Positions 44,765-55,700 of a DNA stretch of 64,000 nt are shown here, piece after piece. Made by a program: the position numbers and the translations under genes. The DNA comes from Ambrosia x helenae (taxonomy: Eukaryota > Streptophyta > Magnoliopsida > Asterales > Asteraceae). The notes beneath the pieces are model-generated. The model had not been told where the DNA came from. It saw nothing but the letters and a program-made list of their open reading frames with translations, and searched no databases. The stretch is from contig JAUTDX010001480.1 in the NCBI GenBank assembly GCA_030844895.1, positions 1-64,000 of the forward strand, read 5' to 3'. Numbering within the stretch: position 1 is the first letter of the stretch; every line of letters starts with the position of its first letter.

Positions 44765-45301
44765 TCTATACTACTATATAATACATTCTAGATGTCTTTA
44801 AGGGTAATTTCACATCAATTTTAAGATGGCATATGAAAAGCCTCTTAACAAATCTCTATATTTTTGTCATTTTCTTCCCCTTTTGCCCCTTATGTATAAC
44901 ATATTATGCACATTGTATATGTGTGTAATACATACCAAAAAAAAATTTCCACCATGTAACTTATATTATTAATACCCACCTATTAAAACCCCCCATTAAA
45001 TAATCTATTGCCAAGTGATTACAAAACGATTCATATATTACTCAAACAAAGAGATGATGAAAAAACCTCAAGGGGATGTCATCTTTCCCATAAAACAGAA
45101 AGCATACTCCACTCTTTCGAGGGGCGTATTAATCAAGATCAATCATGAAGCTAATATGGTGAGTCTCTTATCCTTCGTATATGCTTTTAATTTTTATTTC
45201 ATTGACTATGTAATTTTTTTACATTCTCATCCATATTGATTTCATATAAAGTATACAAAATGATGCTATATGAAAGTTTAGTTTATAGCTTATAAAAGGA
45301 T

Positions 45302-45421
45302 CTGGAAGCAGCTTCTCTATCTCTAACGATGGGGGTAAGGTGTGCCTACATCCCACCCTCCCCAGACCCTACTAATAGCGTCGCTATTCGTGGGATTTCC
45401 TGGGTTCGGTTGTTGTTGTTG
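45302..45421 (+). mobile_element. TS-type SINE 3' part
   Basis: Contains GGGGGTAAGGTGTGCCTACA, CCCACCCTCCCCAGACC and a (TTG)n tail, the 3' signature of the plant TS SINE group. TAAAAGGAT flanks it (45293-45301 and 45422-45430). The pol III head is missing, so it is 5' truncated. Confidence 0.85.
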
Positions 45422-45934
45422 TAAAAGGATTCGAGTGTATCACACTTTCCTTTTATGTTTTAGATATACAATCATGAAGTTCAAACATGATCGTTAATAT
45501 TAATATAACAATTAAGAGTACACATAAATACATTTAGCCCAAAAAAAGAATTATTTATCTCGAGACTAGGAAGAGTCTGATCAACGCCCAAATGGAGTTA
45601 ATCCTAATTCGGTTATCATATCATAAGGTTTCAATAAAGATAGGTGAGTCGATATTGTTTAGATTTGTAGGGCTATAGGTTATTCTTATTTAATTGATTT
45701 AATAGACTTGGAGTATTATTAGGTTACTTATTAGCCAAGTCATTGGTTTAGTATAAATAAAGGCTATAGTTATTGTAAAGGTTGTGGTTTTGGTTTTCCG
45801 TTTAATTAGTCGAACAAGATTCATATTGTTATTTGTGTGATCGATTGAGGGATTTACTTTTCCAACATGCTCTCTAAAGGTGAGGGGAGCGAACATTAAT
45901 AGAGGTTTAAGACGAACTCGAGTTGAAATAGGTT

Positions 45935-46075
45935 TTCTTTTTGGACTGGCTAAACTCCCACAATCCAAGCCGCCCCGCAGTACTTGGGCAACTTCCTGCA
46001 CAAAGCAGGACTCGAACTTACAACCCCAGGGTAGGAATTAGGCTAAGCCTTAAAACCTCCCACCTCCACCACTCT
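45935..46075 (-). mobile_element. Short SINE-like insertion, 141 bp
   Basis: A perfect 15-bp duplication GAGTTGAAATAGGTT flanks it (45920-45934 and 46076-46090). On the minus strand a B box GTTCGAGTC lies near 46012, and the end near 45935 is A-rich (T-rich on plus). The A box is weak. Confidence 0.75.
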
Positions 46076-46165
46076 GAGTTGAAATAGGTTATCTTTGAAT
46101 GTGCTTGAGATAGGTGGTGAGTATTTATGTGATGTGGCCATCGATCGTGATCGTGACAATTAATT

Positions 46166-49100
46166 AGATCGGGTGTTTGTTTCGTGGAATTTTTTTAACG
46201 ATTGGGTGAATACGGAATATAGAGCTCTAGCGCGGGAATGGTCTGACCATAGCCCGCTGATTTTAAGAGCAGTTTTTCGGAATTTCGGGCCAAAACCATT
46301 TCGGTTCTTCAATTCTTGGCTTCTAAGGAGTGACTTTGAATTGCTTGTAAAAGATGCATTGCAAGAGTTCTCTGGAATCGGTCGAGCAGATTTGTTGATC
46401 AATCTTAAAATGCGCGGGTTGAGGAGTAAGATTGTTCAATGGAGAGATAAAAAGTATACTGAGGAAATGGTGGAACTCGAGAAGGTGAAGCAAGACCTAC
46501 TTGAAATGGATGCTATTATTGAGGAGAGGGATTTAAATGAAGAAGAGAACTGGGTGTATATTGAAGCTAAAAAAAGAATTCAAGAGCTAGAAGAGTGTAG
46601 GGCTAAAGACATTCGTCAAAGATCTCGAGTTCGTTGGGCTAAAAATGGCGATGAGAATACTCGGTATTTTCATGGCGTGATCAATAAAAGGGGAGTGGCG
46701 AATTCTATTCCGGGGTTGGAGGTCGATGGGGTGTGGATCTATAAGCCGCAAGAGATCAAAAAACAGGTGTATAGCTTTTTTCGTAAAAAATATGCCGAAG
46801 ACATGAAGGTTCGACCGACTTTGGTTGGATACAGTTTGAAGGTTGTTAAAGTCGAAGATATGGAGAGTCTGGTTTGTCATTTTTCGGAGAAAGAGATCAA
46901 GGAAGCTGTCTTTGAGTGTGGTGGAGATAAAGCGCCGGGGCCGGATGGGTTTAATTTTACTTTTATTAAAAAAATTTGGTCTTTGTTTGTTACAGATTTT
47001 ATGAAGATTTTTGAAGAATTTTACGAGCATGGAACCATTAGTCGAGGCGTTGGATCTTCCTTTATTACCTTAATCCCTAAGTTTAGTGATCCGATTGAGC
47101 TTGGTGATTATAGACCGATTAATCTAATCGGGGTGGTTAGCAAGGTGATCTCGAAGGTGTTAGCTAATCGTATGAAGAAAATTATGGGGAGCATCACTCA
47201 TGAGACGCAGTCGGCTTTTTTAACCGGAAGGTATATTTTGGATGGCCCGTTAATTATTAATGAGATTATTTCTTGGAGCAGGAAAGCGGGTAAAGATGTG
47301 TTCTTGTTCAAGATTGATTTTGCAAAGGCGTATGATAATGTTAACTGGGACTTCTTGATATCGGTGCTTCGACAAATGAAGTTCCCGGATTTATGGTGTA
47401 GATGGGTGTATGGTATTATTTCGTCTGCGAGATCCTCGGTTCTTGTAAATGGGTCTCCTACTTTTGAGTTTGCTTGTGAGAAAGGTTTGCGACAAGGAGA
47501 TCCGTTATCTCCTTTTTTATTTATTGTGGTTATGGAAGCGTTTTCAGCTATGGTTCGTAAAGCGTGTGATACTGGGTCTTTCGAGGGGGTTAGACTTCCT
47601 AAGAATGGCCCGATTTTATCTCACCTTCTTTATGCGGACGATGTCATGGTCATGGGGGAGTGGTCGAAATTTAATTTTGATGCTTTGAGGAGATTATTGC
47701 GTATTTTCCATTTATGTTCGGGGCTCCGTATAAATATTCATAAATCTATTTTATATGGTGTGGGGAAAACGCTTGAGGAGGTGAATTGGATGGCCAGTGG
47801 TTTGGGATGTAAAGCGGGTGATATTCCGTTTAATTACTTGGGGATCAAAGTTGGCGCCAATATGAATCGCATTAATAATTGGGACATGGTTATTGAGGTG
47901 TTCAAGAAGCGGCTATCTTCATGGAAAGCGAAAGTTTTATCTATTGGAGGGCGAGTGGTTCTTATTAAATCGGTATTAGAGAGTCTTCCTACATATTATT
48001 TTTCATTATACAAAGCGCCGGTGGCGGTCATTAATAAGCTTGAGTCGCTTGTTAAGTGCTTCCTTTGGGGAGGCAATGAAGAGGTGCATAAAGTTCATTG
48101 GGTGGCATGGGAGAATGTTACAAGAAGGAAGAGTGATGGTGGTTTGGGCCTAAATAAGTTGGAGGTGAACAACAATGCTTTAGTTTTAAAATGGCTATGG
48201 AGATATAGGGTAGAACCGGAGGCTTTATGGAGGAAGACGGTGGATGCGATTCATGGGGGGGTCAGAAGGTGGGAAGCTTTTCCATGCAACAATGGTATAG
48301 CGGGTACTTGGAATAAAATTGTTAAGTTCGGAAATAGATTGAAAGTTAATGGTATGACATTTGGGAATATGATCAAAGGCATGGTGGGTAATGGTAAATA
48401 TATCAAGTTTTGGCTGGATACTTGGATTGGTAGTCAACCACTTAGAGATAAATTTCCAGCCTTATATAATATTGAGCAGAATAAGAATTTTTATGTGGTG
48501 GATCGGTTATGCAACTCAAGAGGTAATGGGCCGCTCTCATGGGTTTGGAAAAGATATCCAGTATCTCCTCAAGAAATACAAGAATTAATTGAGTGTCAAA
48601 GGTATGTAGCGGGTACTATTATTAATGAGAAGAGTGATTATTGGGTGTGGAACAATGGAAAGAATGATAACTATTCTGTGAAAGAGGCGCGTATGTGGTT
48701 GGTGAGTTCGATGCAACAGGTTAGAGACAGCACTTTCATTTGGAGTAAATGGATGCCGGGTAAGTGTAACATTTTTATGTGGCGTGCTTTGATGGATAGG
48801 ATTCCAACTAAAGACGCTTTGAGGAGAAGGAATATTATACATGGTGATGGTTGTTGTGTTTTTTGTGGTGAGTATGACGAAAGTACGGATCATGTATTTT
48901 CAGGGTGTAGAGTGGCGGATGGGGTGTGGAATGGTATTGTTTCGTGGTGCAAGATTCCTTCATTTTATGTTTTTTCTTTTGCGGACTTGCTTAGTATTGT
49001 GGATTATATGCGGCTTTCAGCTAAGAAGAAGGAGATGGTGTATGGTATCATTATTTTGGCGTGCTGGAGTATTTGGAAAGCTAGGAATGAAAAGGTTTTT

Positions 49101-49311
49101 TCTAATTTAGATCCAAATGTTACGAAGATCTTAGCGGAGGTTAAGTCCTTTGGTTACTTATGGTATAGGAGTAGACATAAAGAAGGTAGGGTAGACTGGA
49201 AAGGTTGGTGTAGTTTTTTGTTTGATTCGATGTAATTGTTTGTTTAGGCCTATCTCTGCTTGGAGATAGCCTTGTTCCTTTTTTAATGAAGTTTGCTTTT
49301 CAAAAAAAAAA
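46166..49311 (+). mobile_element. L1-type LINE, 5'-truncated, ORF2 open
   Basis: Begins inside the endonuclease (LDRVFVSWNFFNDW) and runs through RT to a 3' UTR with a CTATCTC...GAGATAG hairpin, TTTAATGAAG and an A run at about 49302-49311. A short AATTAAT occurs on both sides (46159-46165 and about 49311-49317), a candidate target duplication. Confidence 0.85.
46173..49235 (+). CDS. LINE ORF2: reverse transcriptase with zinc-binding C-terminus, 1020 codons
   Basis: An uninterrupted frame. The track's ATG is only the first Met after truncation; the natural start is lost. Residues 1-30 are the end of the endonuclease, with SDHSPLIL. RT motifs follow: DKAPGPDGFNFTFIKK (about 250), FKIDFAKAYDNVNW (about 378), GLRQGDPLSPFLF (about 430) and the catalytic YADD (about 487). 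The zinc-binding region at about 855-935 has WMPGKCNIFMWRAL and CVFCGEYDESTDHVFSGC. The product would copy LINE RNA into DNA at a nicked target, but without the endonuclease this copy cannot retrotranspose as usual. Intact reading over 3 kb implies a young insertion. Confidence 0.9.
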   Translation: MFVSWNFFNDWVNTEYRALAREWSDHSPLILRAVFRNFGPKPFRFFNSWLLRSDFELLVKDALQEFSGIGRADLLINLKMRGLRSKIVQWRDKKYTEEMVELEKVKQDLLEMDAIIEERDLNEEENWVYIEAKKRIQELEECRAKDIRQRSRVRWAKNGDENTRYFHGVINKRGVANSIPGLEVDGVWIYKPQEIKKQVYSFFRKKYAEDMKVRPTLVGYSLKVVKVEDMESLVCHFSEKEIKEAVFECGGDKAPGPDGFNFTFIKKIWSLFVTDFMKIFEEFYEHGTISRGVGSSFITLIPKFSDPIELGDYRPINLIGVVSKVISKVLANRMKKIMGSITHETQSAFLTGRYILDGPLIINEIISWSRKAGKDVFLFKIDFAKAYDNVNWDFLISVLRQMKFPDLWCRWVYGIISSARSSVLVNGSPTFEFACEKGLRQGDPLSPFLFIVVMEAFSAMVRKACDTGSFEGVRLPKNGPILSHLLYADDVMVMGEWSKFNFDALRRLLRIFHLCSGLRINIHKSILYGVGKTLEEVNWMASGLGCKAGDIPFNYLGIKVGANMNRINNWDMVIEVFKKRLSSWKAKVLSIGGRVVLIKSVLESLPTYYFSLYKAPVAVINKLESLVKCFLWGGNEEVHKVHWVAWENVTRRKSDGGLGLNKLEVNNNALVLKWLWRYRVEPEALWRKTVDAIHGGVRRWEAFPCNNGIAGTWNKIVKFGNRLKVNGMTFGNMIKGMVGNGKYIKFWLDTWIGSQPLRDKFPALYNIEQNKNFYVVDRLCNSRGNGPLSWVWKRYPVSPQEIQELIECQRYVAGTIINEKSDYWVWNNGKNDNYSVKEARMWLVSSMQQVRDSTFIWSKWMPGKCNIFMWRALMDRIPTKDALRRRNIIHGDGCCVFCGEYDESTDHVFSGCRVADGVWNGIVSWCKIPSFYVFSFADLLSIVDYMRLSAKKKEMVYGIIILACWSIWKARNEKVFSNLDPNVTKILAEVKSFGYLWYRSRHKEGRVDWKGWCSFLFDSM

Positions 49312-49396
49312 ATTAATGTGTTTTTATATTGTGAAATGGACCTAAATGCTTGGGATAGTAGTATAGATAATGGTATTACATAAAAGCTTTTCATAG

Positions 49397-49530
49397 CTTG
49401 TAACTGCCGTATTCAAACCCCCAATTAATTGATTGTATTCATAACTTGTAACGGCTGTATTCAAACCACAAATAATTCATTGTATTTATGGATTGTAACC
49501 GTCCATATTCAAACCCTCAAGTAAATATAC
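49397..49530. repeat. Three tandem copies of a 48-bp unit
   Basis: The unit is CTTGTAACGGCTGTATTCAA followed by ACC and AAT-rich sequence ending TTGTATT. Three diverged copies lie just after the LINE. Confidence 0.8.
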
Positions 49531-50164
49531 AAAGATTATCATATAAAGGTACAAAAAAATATTATCCTTTTTAAATTTCTTTGCATATTAATATAAAGGT
49601 AGAATCACAACATTCTGCTAGAGTACTAAAATGTGTTTGATATTTCATATAAATTTATGATCAAATTACGCGCTTTGTTATTTCTAGGTGCTTTAGGACC
49701 GATGTACTTATTTTTTTCCCTTCATTGTACCTTTAATTTTTACTTTTTTCTCTGTTTTTTATCGTTATTTCTAAACATCAAATATAATAAGCATGTTATT
49801 GTATTATTTTTTTACTACATTTGGTTTCTAAGAATTGCATTTTTTTTTGGTGCATTTGTTTCCAACCCAAGAGTTCATACCAATGATTTCAAGAAGTTCA
49901 TCCATCAATGTTTGCAACCGTATGTTATTGTCTAGGTATATAATGATGATCTAAAAGTGTGATGTTAGTCTAGCCAAACGAATGAGCCAAGCCGACCTTG
50001 GCTCTGCCTTGGATCATTTAGATATTGATTAACCAAAACCGAAATAATCAAAACCAATCGGCTTTTGAAACACCTTAACCAGAAATTTTGGTATTGGTTA
50101 CGGCTTCAAACCAAAATACTGGCCTGTTAACACCCCTAAAATCACTAATCTAAATATTATGTTA
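49531..50164. other. 3' part of the candidate Helitron
   Basis: AT-rich. A T-rich ORF at 49633-49935 is Phe/Leu-biased with no domain. A sequence ending TTAACACCCCTA near 50140 resembles a hAT end, but its partner was not found. Confidence 0.4.
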
Positions 50165-50194
50165 CCCGCCGCAACGCGCGGGCACCCCACTAGT

Positions 50195-51106
50195 ATAATA
50201 TAAAGATCACACACACCATTATAGAGAAGCTAACGTGAATGCTCTCATAGTCTCATGACTCAAAAGAATTCTCTCATTTAAATATTTTATGTATTTCATC
50301 TCCAGAAATAGGAGATACTACGTGTATTGAGGCAAATCAAATGAATGAAATCAATTACTTTGGATAGCATTATTCAAAGATAGCTGATTAAAAGAATGAA
50401 AATTTTGAGTTGTGACATTTCATGAATTGCTAACTTCGTCTATTATCCATAACGCTTCTGCCTAAACACACGGACACGGTGTAGGAAGGCCCCAAACCCG
50501 ACCCTTCAAAAAAACAAGGCGGGCTCGAGTTGATTTGTATTAAAAACATGTTGGATTTGGGTTGACACGTTAATCCTTTTTAAGTATTTAGGAAAACAAT
50601 AAACTTAGATATTTTGCTTTTTGCTTTTTTTTTTTCTTACATTTTACATGGTTAGTCATAATAATGTTAGTTTTGTCACAATATAATATTTTCGTATCCC
50701 GCTTATACTCACCACTAAAAACTTTACCGGTAAACAGATTACAACCCAACAACTCGTTTATAACTCGTCAACATGTAAGCATCATTTAAAAAAATTGGTT
50801 AAACGGGTCGTATTCGGGTTGACCAAAATTTATGTGTATGCAGGTCTAGGTTGAATTGGTTAAGGTTGTTGTCGGTTATGGTTGAAACTTTTGACATGAA
50901 TGGGTCGGGTTTGGTTGCACATTTCAATCTGTCAACCTTTCAACCAGACACGATTGACACCCTATTCGTAAGGTCTCAACAACTTTTATTTATGTGAGAT
51001 TTGCTTAATATATTATTTTGTTGTATTGAATATGATTTAGTTTAGGATTATGCCTTTGAAAACATTATCTACTATATTTATAATATGTGTTGCGTAATTT
51101 AAAATA
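50195..51106. other. Intergenic DNA with hAT-like debris
   Basis: No gene. The stretch 50480-50970 is rich in GGGTTG/CAACCC motifs and ends ATTGACACCCTA, resembling a hAT terminus without a clear opposite end. Confidence 0.35.
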
Positions 51107-52691
51107 GTGGAAGGTTCTTGTACAAATGGTTAATATTCTACAAATAGCCTTTATTTCAACGTGAGAAATAAAGGAGGGTATTGTTTTTTAATTTTTTTTC
51201 CATATTTTTTAGTACTGAAATCTAAAAAAAATAATGTAGAGGAATTACTCTAGTGTAAACTACTATAATTACTCTAATGATGTAATTACTCTAAAAAAAT
51301 TAATTTTTTCAATATTATTCATCTACAAAACATGTTTAAAGCATATGGGAAAAAAATTCAAAAAACAAATCCCTCTTCACTTCTCATGTTTGACATAGTC
51401 GTTTCGTGTTTTGCTTCTCAGTGGGAGTTTCTTCGTTTTGTTGGGGGCCTTTTAGCCTTGATTTACAATAAATTTTGTTTTATGCAGTCATTTGGGTTGG
51501 GGAGCTTGGGCTGTACTTTTGAGGTTCCTTGGGGGTGTGCGTCTTGGTGAAAAGTTTATTCTGGGCGGGCTGGGTTAGCGTCATGTGTGCGTTTTGGTGT
51601 GTGTTGTGATGGGGATAAATTGGGTATATAAGTGTGTGACGCTAACAGGCTCGGTCGTACACAGTCGTTTCACGTTTCTATTTAGTTTTGTGTTTTGCTT
51701 TCGTTTCTAGGGGTTTTTCTTTCTTCTATAGGTTGGGCTCCAAGCTATGCAAGACTTTTGTGCAGCTGTTTCTTGCTGTCTTACTGTTAGCACACGGGCC
51801 GATTTCTCGTGTAGAAGTTATTAGTTTAGCCGTATAAAGGATGGAGCGTAGATGATATGTATTGTTTATTGCTCCTTTATATTTTTAACAGTATGACGCA
51901 GCTGTAAGGAAGGGTTTTGGGCATATGTAGCCTTATTTGCATAAATTTTTCTTTAGGCTGCTAATGGATTAGATTGTGCAGCGAATATGAGGCGAATTGG
52001 GCCAGTTTAACTGTTCTGTCTAAGGAGGCTGTGTTTGGATGATGTTGCTCTACTACAAAGGATTATGGTTCATATGGGGATGATATTTTCAGCTCCAAAT
52101 TTCCGTAGGATGTGGCGTTGTTTCTATTTTGTCGCGCAAATGGGGCCGCGTGTAACAGTGTAACAGGAAACAATGGATGGGTCAAATATCTCTTCATGTT
52201 GCTTCATATTTATTTGGTTTTGGATGGATATCTAAAGTGTTGGAATTTGCAGCCATTAATGTAGTAGTATGGCTTGAATGTGCAGATGCCTTAAGTCTTT
52301 CATTATGCTGCATGGGTCAGATTTGGTTGCAGCTAAAGTCAGTTATGGTGAAATTTGCCCCGAATATCTGCAGTGGGGTCTGGGTCGGTTTATGCGCACA
52401 AGTTGGGGCCGAAGGTACTCAGGAAGCTCAGGTAGTTTAAGGTTATTTGGACTTCTTTATGATCAAATGGGGGTGTAAGGACATCATCAAGAGTATGGCT
52501 TAGTGATTCGTCTCCGCTTATATCTCTAGGTGTTTAGACAATGATAGTTCCGGAAGTTACGTATATAGTTTTGGGTTTCGATAGTTATATGTTTTTGTCT
52601 TTTACTTGGTGGCTGTATTGCTAGCCTCCAGCTAGCGTTTTTTGTTGGTTTAATAAATTGGTGTTTTGTTGTCCGTTAAAAAAAGTAGGCA
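51107..52691 (+). other. GT-rich non-coding retrosequence with LINE-like tail
   Basis: From about 51340 to 52684 the sequence is G/T-rich and lacks a sizeable ORF. It has a TATATAAG near 51627. It ends with a hairpin GCTAGC-CTCCA-GCTAGC, a T run, TTTAATAAATTG and A7. That is the same tail plan (hairpin, T run, AATAAA/AATGAA, A run) as the LINEs at 41.9 and 49.3 kb. TAATTTAAAATA occurs at 51095-51106 and 52692-52703 and might be a target duplication, although it is AT-rich and seven bases beyond the A run. Confidence 0.45.
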
Positions 52692-52703
52692 TAATTTAAA
52701 ATA

Positions 52704-53327
52704 AACCTCTATTAGGTCAAGTTATTCTACACAGTATGACAAAAATGAGAAGAGTGAGAATGATAAAAAAAACACAATAGATCATGAAATATGACACAAT
52801 GAGCTACAAAATATAACACGGTACCAAAAAATATAACACAATGCTGAAGAAAAAAAAACACAATGATGAAAATAAGAAAAAAACACAATAGTACATAAAA
52901 GACAGAATGATATAACGCATATTCTAAAAACCATAAGCTAAAACCCCAAAAAACGAAGACCTAAAAACTAACATCGTAGGGTTCGATAAGACGGTTCCAA
53001 TGCCGCTTGAATGAGTTCAATCAAAGTCCGTTTAATACCATTCCTACGACTTACTATTTTTCTTTTAGTGTGTAGTTATAACCCTATGAGAGTATATATA
53101 ATTTAGCAGCCATATTAATTATTATAATCTCAAAATTAAAAAATAACATCATGATTGTTGGCCAATCAATAAGATAATGAAGTAGCATCGAAGGCTATTT
53201 GGGATTGATGCATAGGTACAGTTCCGGTCTTAATCTCATGTGCTTTTCGTGCTACTAAAGTCATCTGATGTAGACCCAAGTTGTTTCCTACGTATATCAG
53301 TGTTCTACGTCACCGTTTTAATTAAGA
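52704..53327. other. Intergenic, A-rich with ACACAATG repeats
   Basis: Several imperfect copies of AAAACACAAT at 52765-52890. No gene. Confidence 0.45.
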
Positions 53328-55325
53328 AGGGAGTACCTGTAGAAATTAAATTTTACACAAATCCTTCACGTCACATCACTTCAATGATTTACTTTAAATG
53401 TGACGCAACACTTAACTGATTCATTTCACTAAAATCTTTATCTTTTAGTTTTTTTTAAAATACCGTTTAAAACAAATATCCGTTTGATTAAAAAGAACCG
53501 TTTATAAAACTAAAAAAATACAAAAACATACAAACACCTAAATTTACTTTTCGCCTTCAACCCAATAACGATCCTAAGCGTATTTCGCCGCGATTTCTTC
53601 TTTACGTTTCAAAACAAATTCCAAAGATTTATCTTTGAAGTGGTCGTGTGGTTTTAAATACATATTCAAGTAGTGGTCATATACTGCCTTTGTCTCAACA
53701 ATTCGCGTTGTTCCTCTAAAAACGCTAAAGTTTTTTCGACTTGTTGAGATTGTAGGGTGACCAACTGGTTCAATATGTCTTCTTTCATCTCTCGGTATGA
53801 CCTAAATTCGTCAACCAAAATGATTTGCTTGAAGACTCGGCGGCGACGACTTTCTTATTTTTTTCGTTTGGGCCTCGTTGGGTTGGCATCTTCATTGAGA
53901 TCCGGCATGTGGCTAGTGGGGGTGGAGTCGTCCACAGTGGAAAAGCCAAACGCCTGATAGTTGCCGCTTTCGGAAGACTTCCGTCTCTTGTTGGAATGAC
54001 TATCAGGCGGTTCGTCACCCATTAACGCTTTCTTTTTCCACTTGTCGTGATCTTTTACAATCTTCCATGCCGCTTGATGAATGAAACTAGAGGGATGACT
54101 TTTTCTGTAATCTCTAAACGTCGTTTGCATGACATTAAGATCACTACATCCACTCCCTCGTAGGCGCTCTTATATTCAAACAAGTAAAAATATATTTTAC
54201 AAAAATTTATATAATTAAGTAAAACCATAAGTTAAATATATCATAATCGTTACCACTTGTTGATGAAGGCCATTGAACGCATTCATTTGTGGGTTCATCG
54301 CGGTCCATTTAGAAGTAATTTGATCAACTGTTCGGGTGGATCCTCCCTACAATTCTGCGTAATGTTTTTGGATAGCCCTCCAAAAACTCTCCTTGCTTCT
54401 TTGATTACTATTCTCCCTATTCTCTGACACATAGCACCAAGCTTTTGCCAGAGCAACCTCTTGTGCCGTATTTCACTTCAAGGCTTTTGTTCGCTTCCCA
54501 AGTTTCTTTTCCCCCTCATCAACTTCTATAACTTGATCCTCTACAACAAGCATCTCCTCCAATTCATTGCCTAATTCTTTATCTTCAATGCCTTGAATTG
54601 TGTCTCTGGCACAATTTCTTCCTTCTCATTGTCATCTTCACGTAGGTGGAGGTCTCGCTCGGTATCATAATCATTTGTTTGACGAGGGTTTGGACTCCTA
54701 ATTGCATACAAGTCGAAGTCCTCTAGTTGTTGTGGTGGTGTTAATTGAGGCGCGTAAAAAATTGTGGATACAAAATGGGTTAGCTTTGGGCTTGTTGGGG
54801 TTGTTGGTATTGCGGGAATTGTGGGTAAAACGGTTGGGGTTGGGGTTGACTTCGTGGATAATATATTACGCACCTATAGGCTTCAGAACCCCCAACTAAA
54901 ATGAAAAATTTATGACTTTGTCGAATCCAAACCGAACCTCTACCTCGACTACTAAAACCCTCGACTTTAGATTTCAAGGTTCCTCTCTCACCCTTTGAAA
55001 TACTCTTTGATTTCCTTGAATCCATTTGTTTGTGTTTAAAGTTGTTTAGTTGCTGGTTTTTGTTTAAACCGTCCTTATTTTATACAATTGAAATTTAACG
55101 GTCACAAAAATATTACCGTTTAATGAAAAATAAATTCAAATGGTCAAAATTGATTAAAATATAATACCAATTTTTACCGTTGCACTAAATTAAATAATAG
55201 TTTTTGGCCTTACCAATCCGTTAGATAGAACCAGAAAATAATATACGGGACCACTACCAGCATGGTTGACGACGGTGTTACCGTGCTAATAATGGGGCAC
55301 CTGTAACCATTTCTGGTGACGCCCC
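53328..55325 (-). mobile_element. PIF/Harbinger element 2 (Myb-like gene only)
   Basis: The right end (minus-strand 5' end) is GGGGCGTCACCAGAAATGG with TTA beyond it (55326-55328). Its first 110 bp align with the left end of element 1 at 24190-24310. The left end near GGGAGTACC (about 53328) is less sure. It carries the Myb-like partner gene and no transposase. Confidence 0.7.
53570..55024 (-). pseudogene. Harbinger Myb/SANT-like ORF1 protein, broken
   Basis: Starts MDSRKSKSISKGERG (55024). After frameshifts, the SANT-like part is recognisable at about 54490-54250, where a TVDQITSKW-type and MNPQMNAFNG-type sequence can be read with stops. An AT-rich intron of about 90 bp appears near 54165-54255. 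The last exon is open (54130-53785): MQTTFRDYRKSHPSSFIHQAAWK, DHDKWKKKALMG, and a Ser/Pro-rich tail with PTRPKRKK. This is the Harbinger-associated family often mislabelled glutathione S-transferase T3-like or NAM-associated. In related systems it binds element ends and helps bring transposase into the nucleus. Confidence 0.78.
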
Positions 55326-55700
55326 TTACAAGAATACATTTACTTGAACATTCCAGTAAATAACTACCCCTTCTTATAAATATTTAAGGTTTTCGTAAAT
55401 ATCAATTGGCTACTTTTTTAAGGCTATAAACTTTAGACTAAATTAAAAAAAAAAGGTCCATTATTTTTATAACAAATTTCAATGGATAATTTTTATTTTT
55501 AAAAATTTTGACTACTTAATGTTTACGAATCTTGCATGTTACGTCGTTTCACCCAAAATTAATTTTTTTGTTTAATCAAGTAAAACATTGATATCTTGGT
55601 CTTTTTACCAATTTATTTAAAATTGTTTCAATTTTTTTTATTTTATTTAATATTAGAATTCAGCAATCATTGATACTTAGCCAAAGAGCACTTTTTAATA
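55326..55700. other. AT-rich spacer
   Basis: No gene. A 23-bp stretch (TAATATTAGAATTCAGCAAT plus CAT) at about 55647 recurs at about 55696 with one mismatch. Confidence 0.5.

Larger units (their letters stand above)
44765..50193 (+). mobile_element. Candidate non-autonomous Helitron, 5.4 kb
   Basis: The left end A/TCTATACTACTATATAATA is of plant Helitron 5' type. The right end has a hairpin CCCGC-CGCAACGC-GCGGG (50165-50182), then eight bases later CTAG, followed by T. The site thus reads A (44764) and T (50194), matching Helitron insertion between A and T. No Rep/helicase is present. Inside are two SINEs and one LINE with their own duplications. The pairing of these two particular ends is inference. 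Confidence 0.55.

Noticed and set aside
53785..54130. Glutathione S-transferase gene (common database label for this sequence type)
   Set aside because: No GST fold is visible. The sequence is the Myb/NAM-associated Harbinger ORF1, and the label is a known misannotation.
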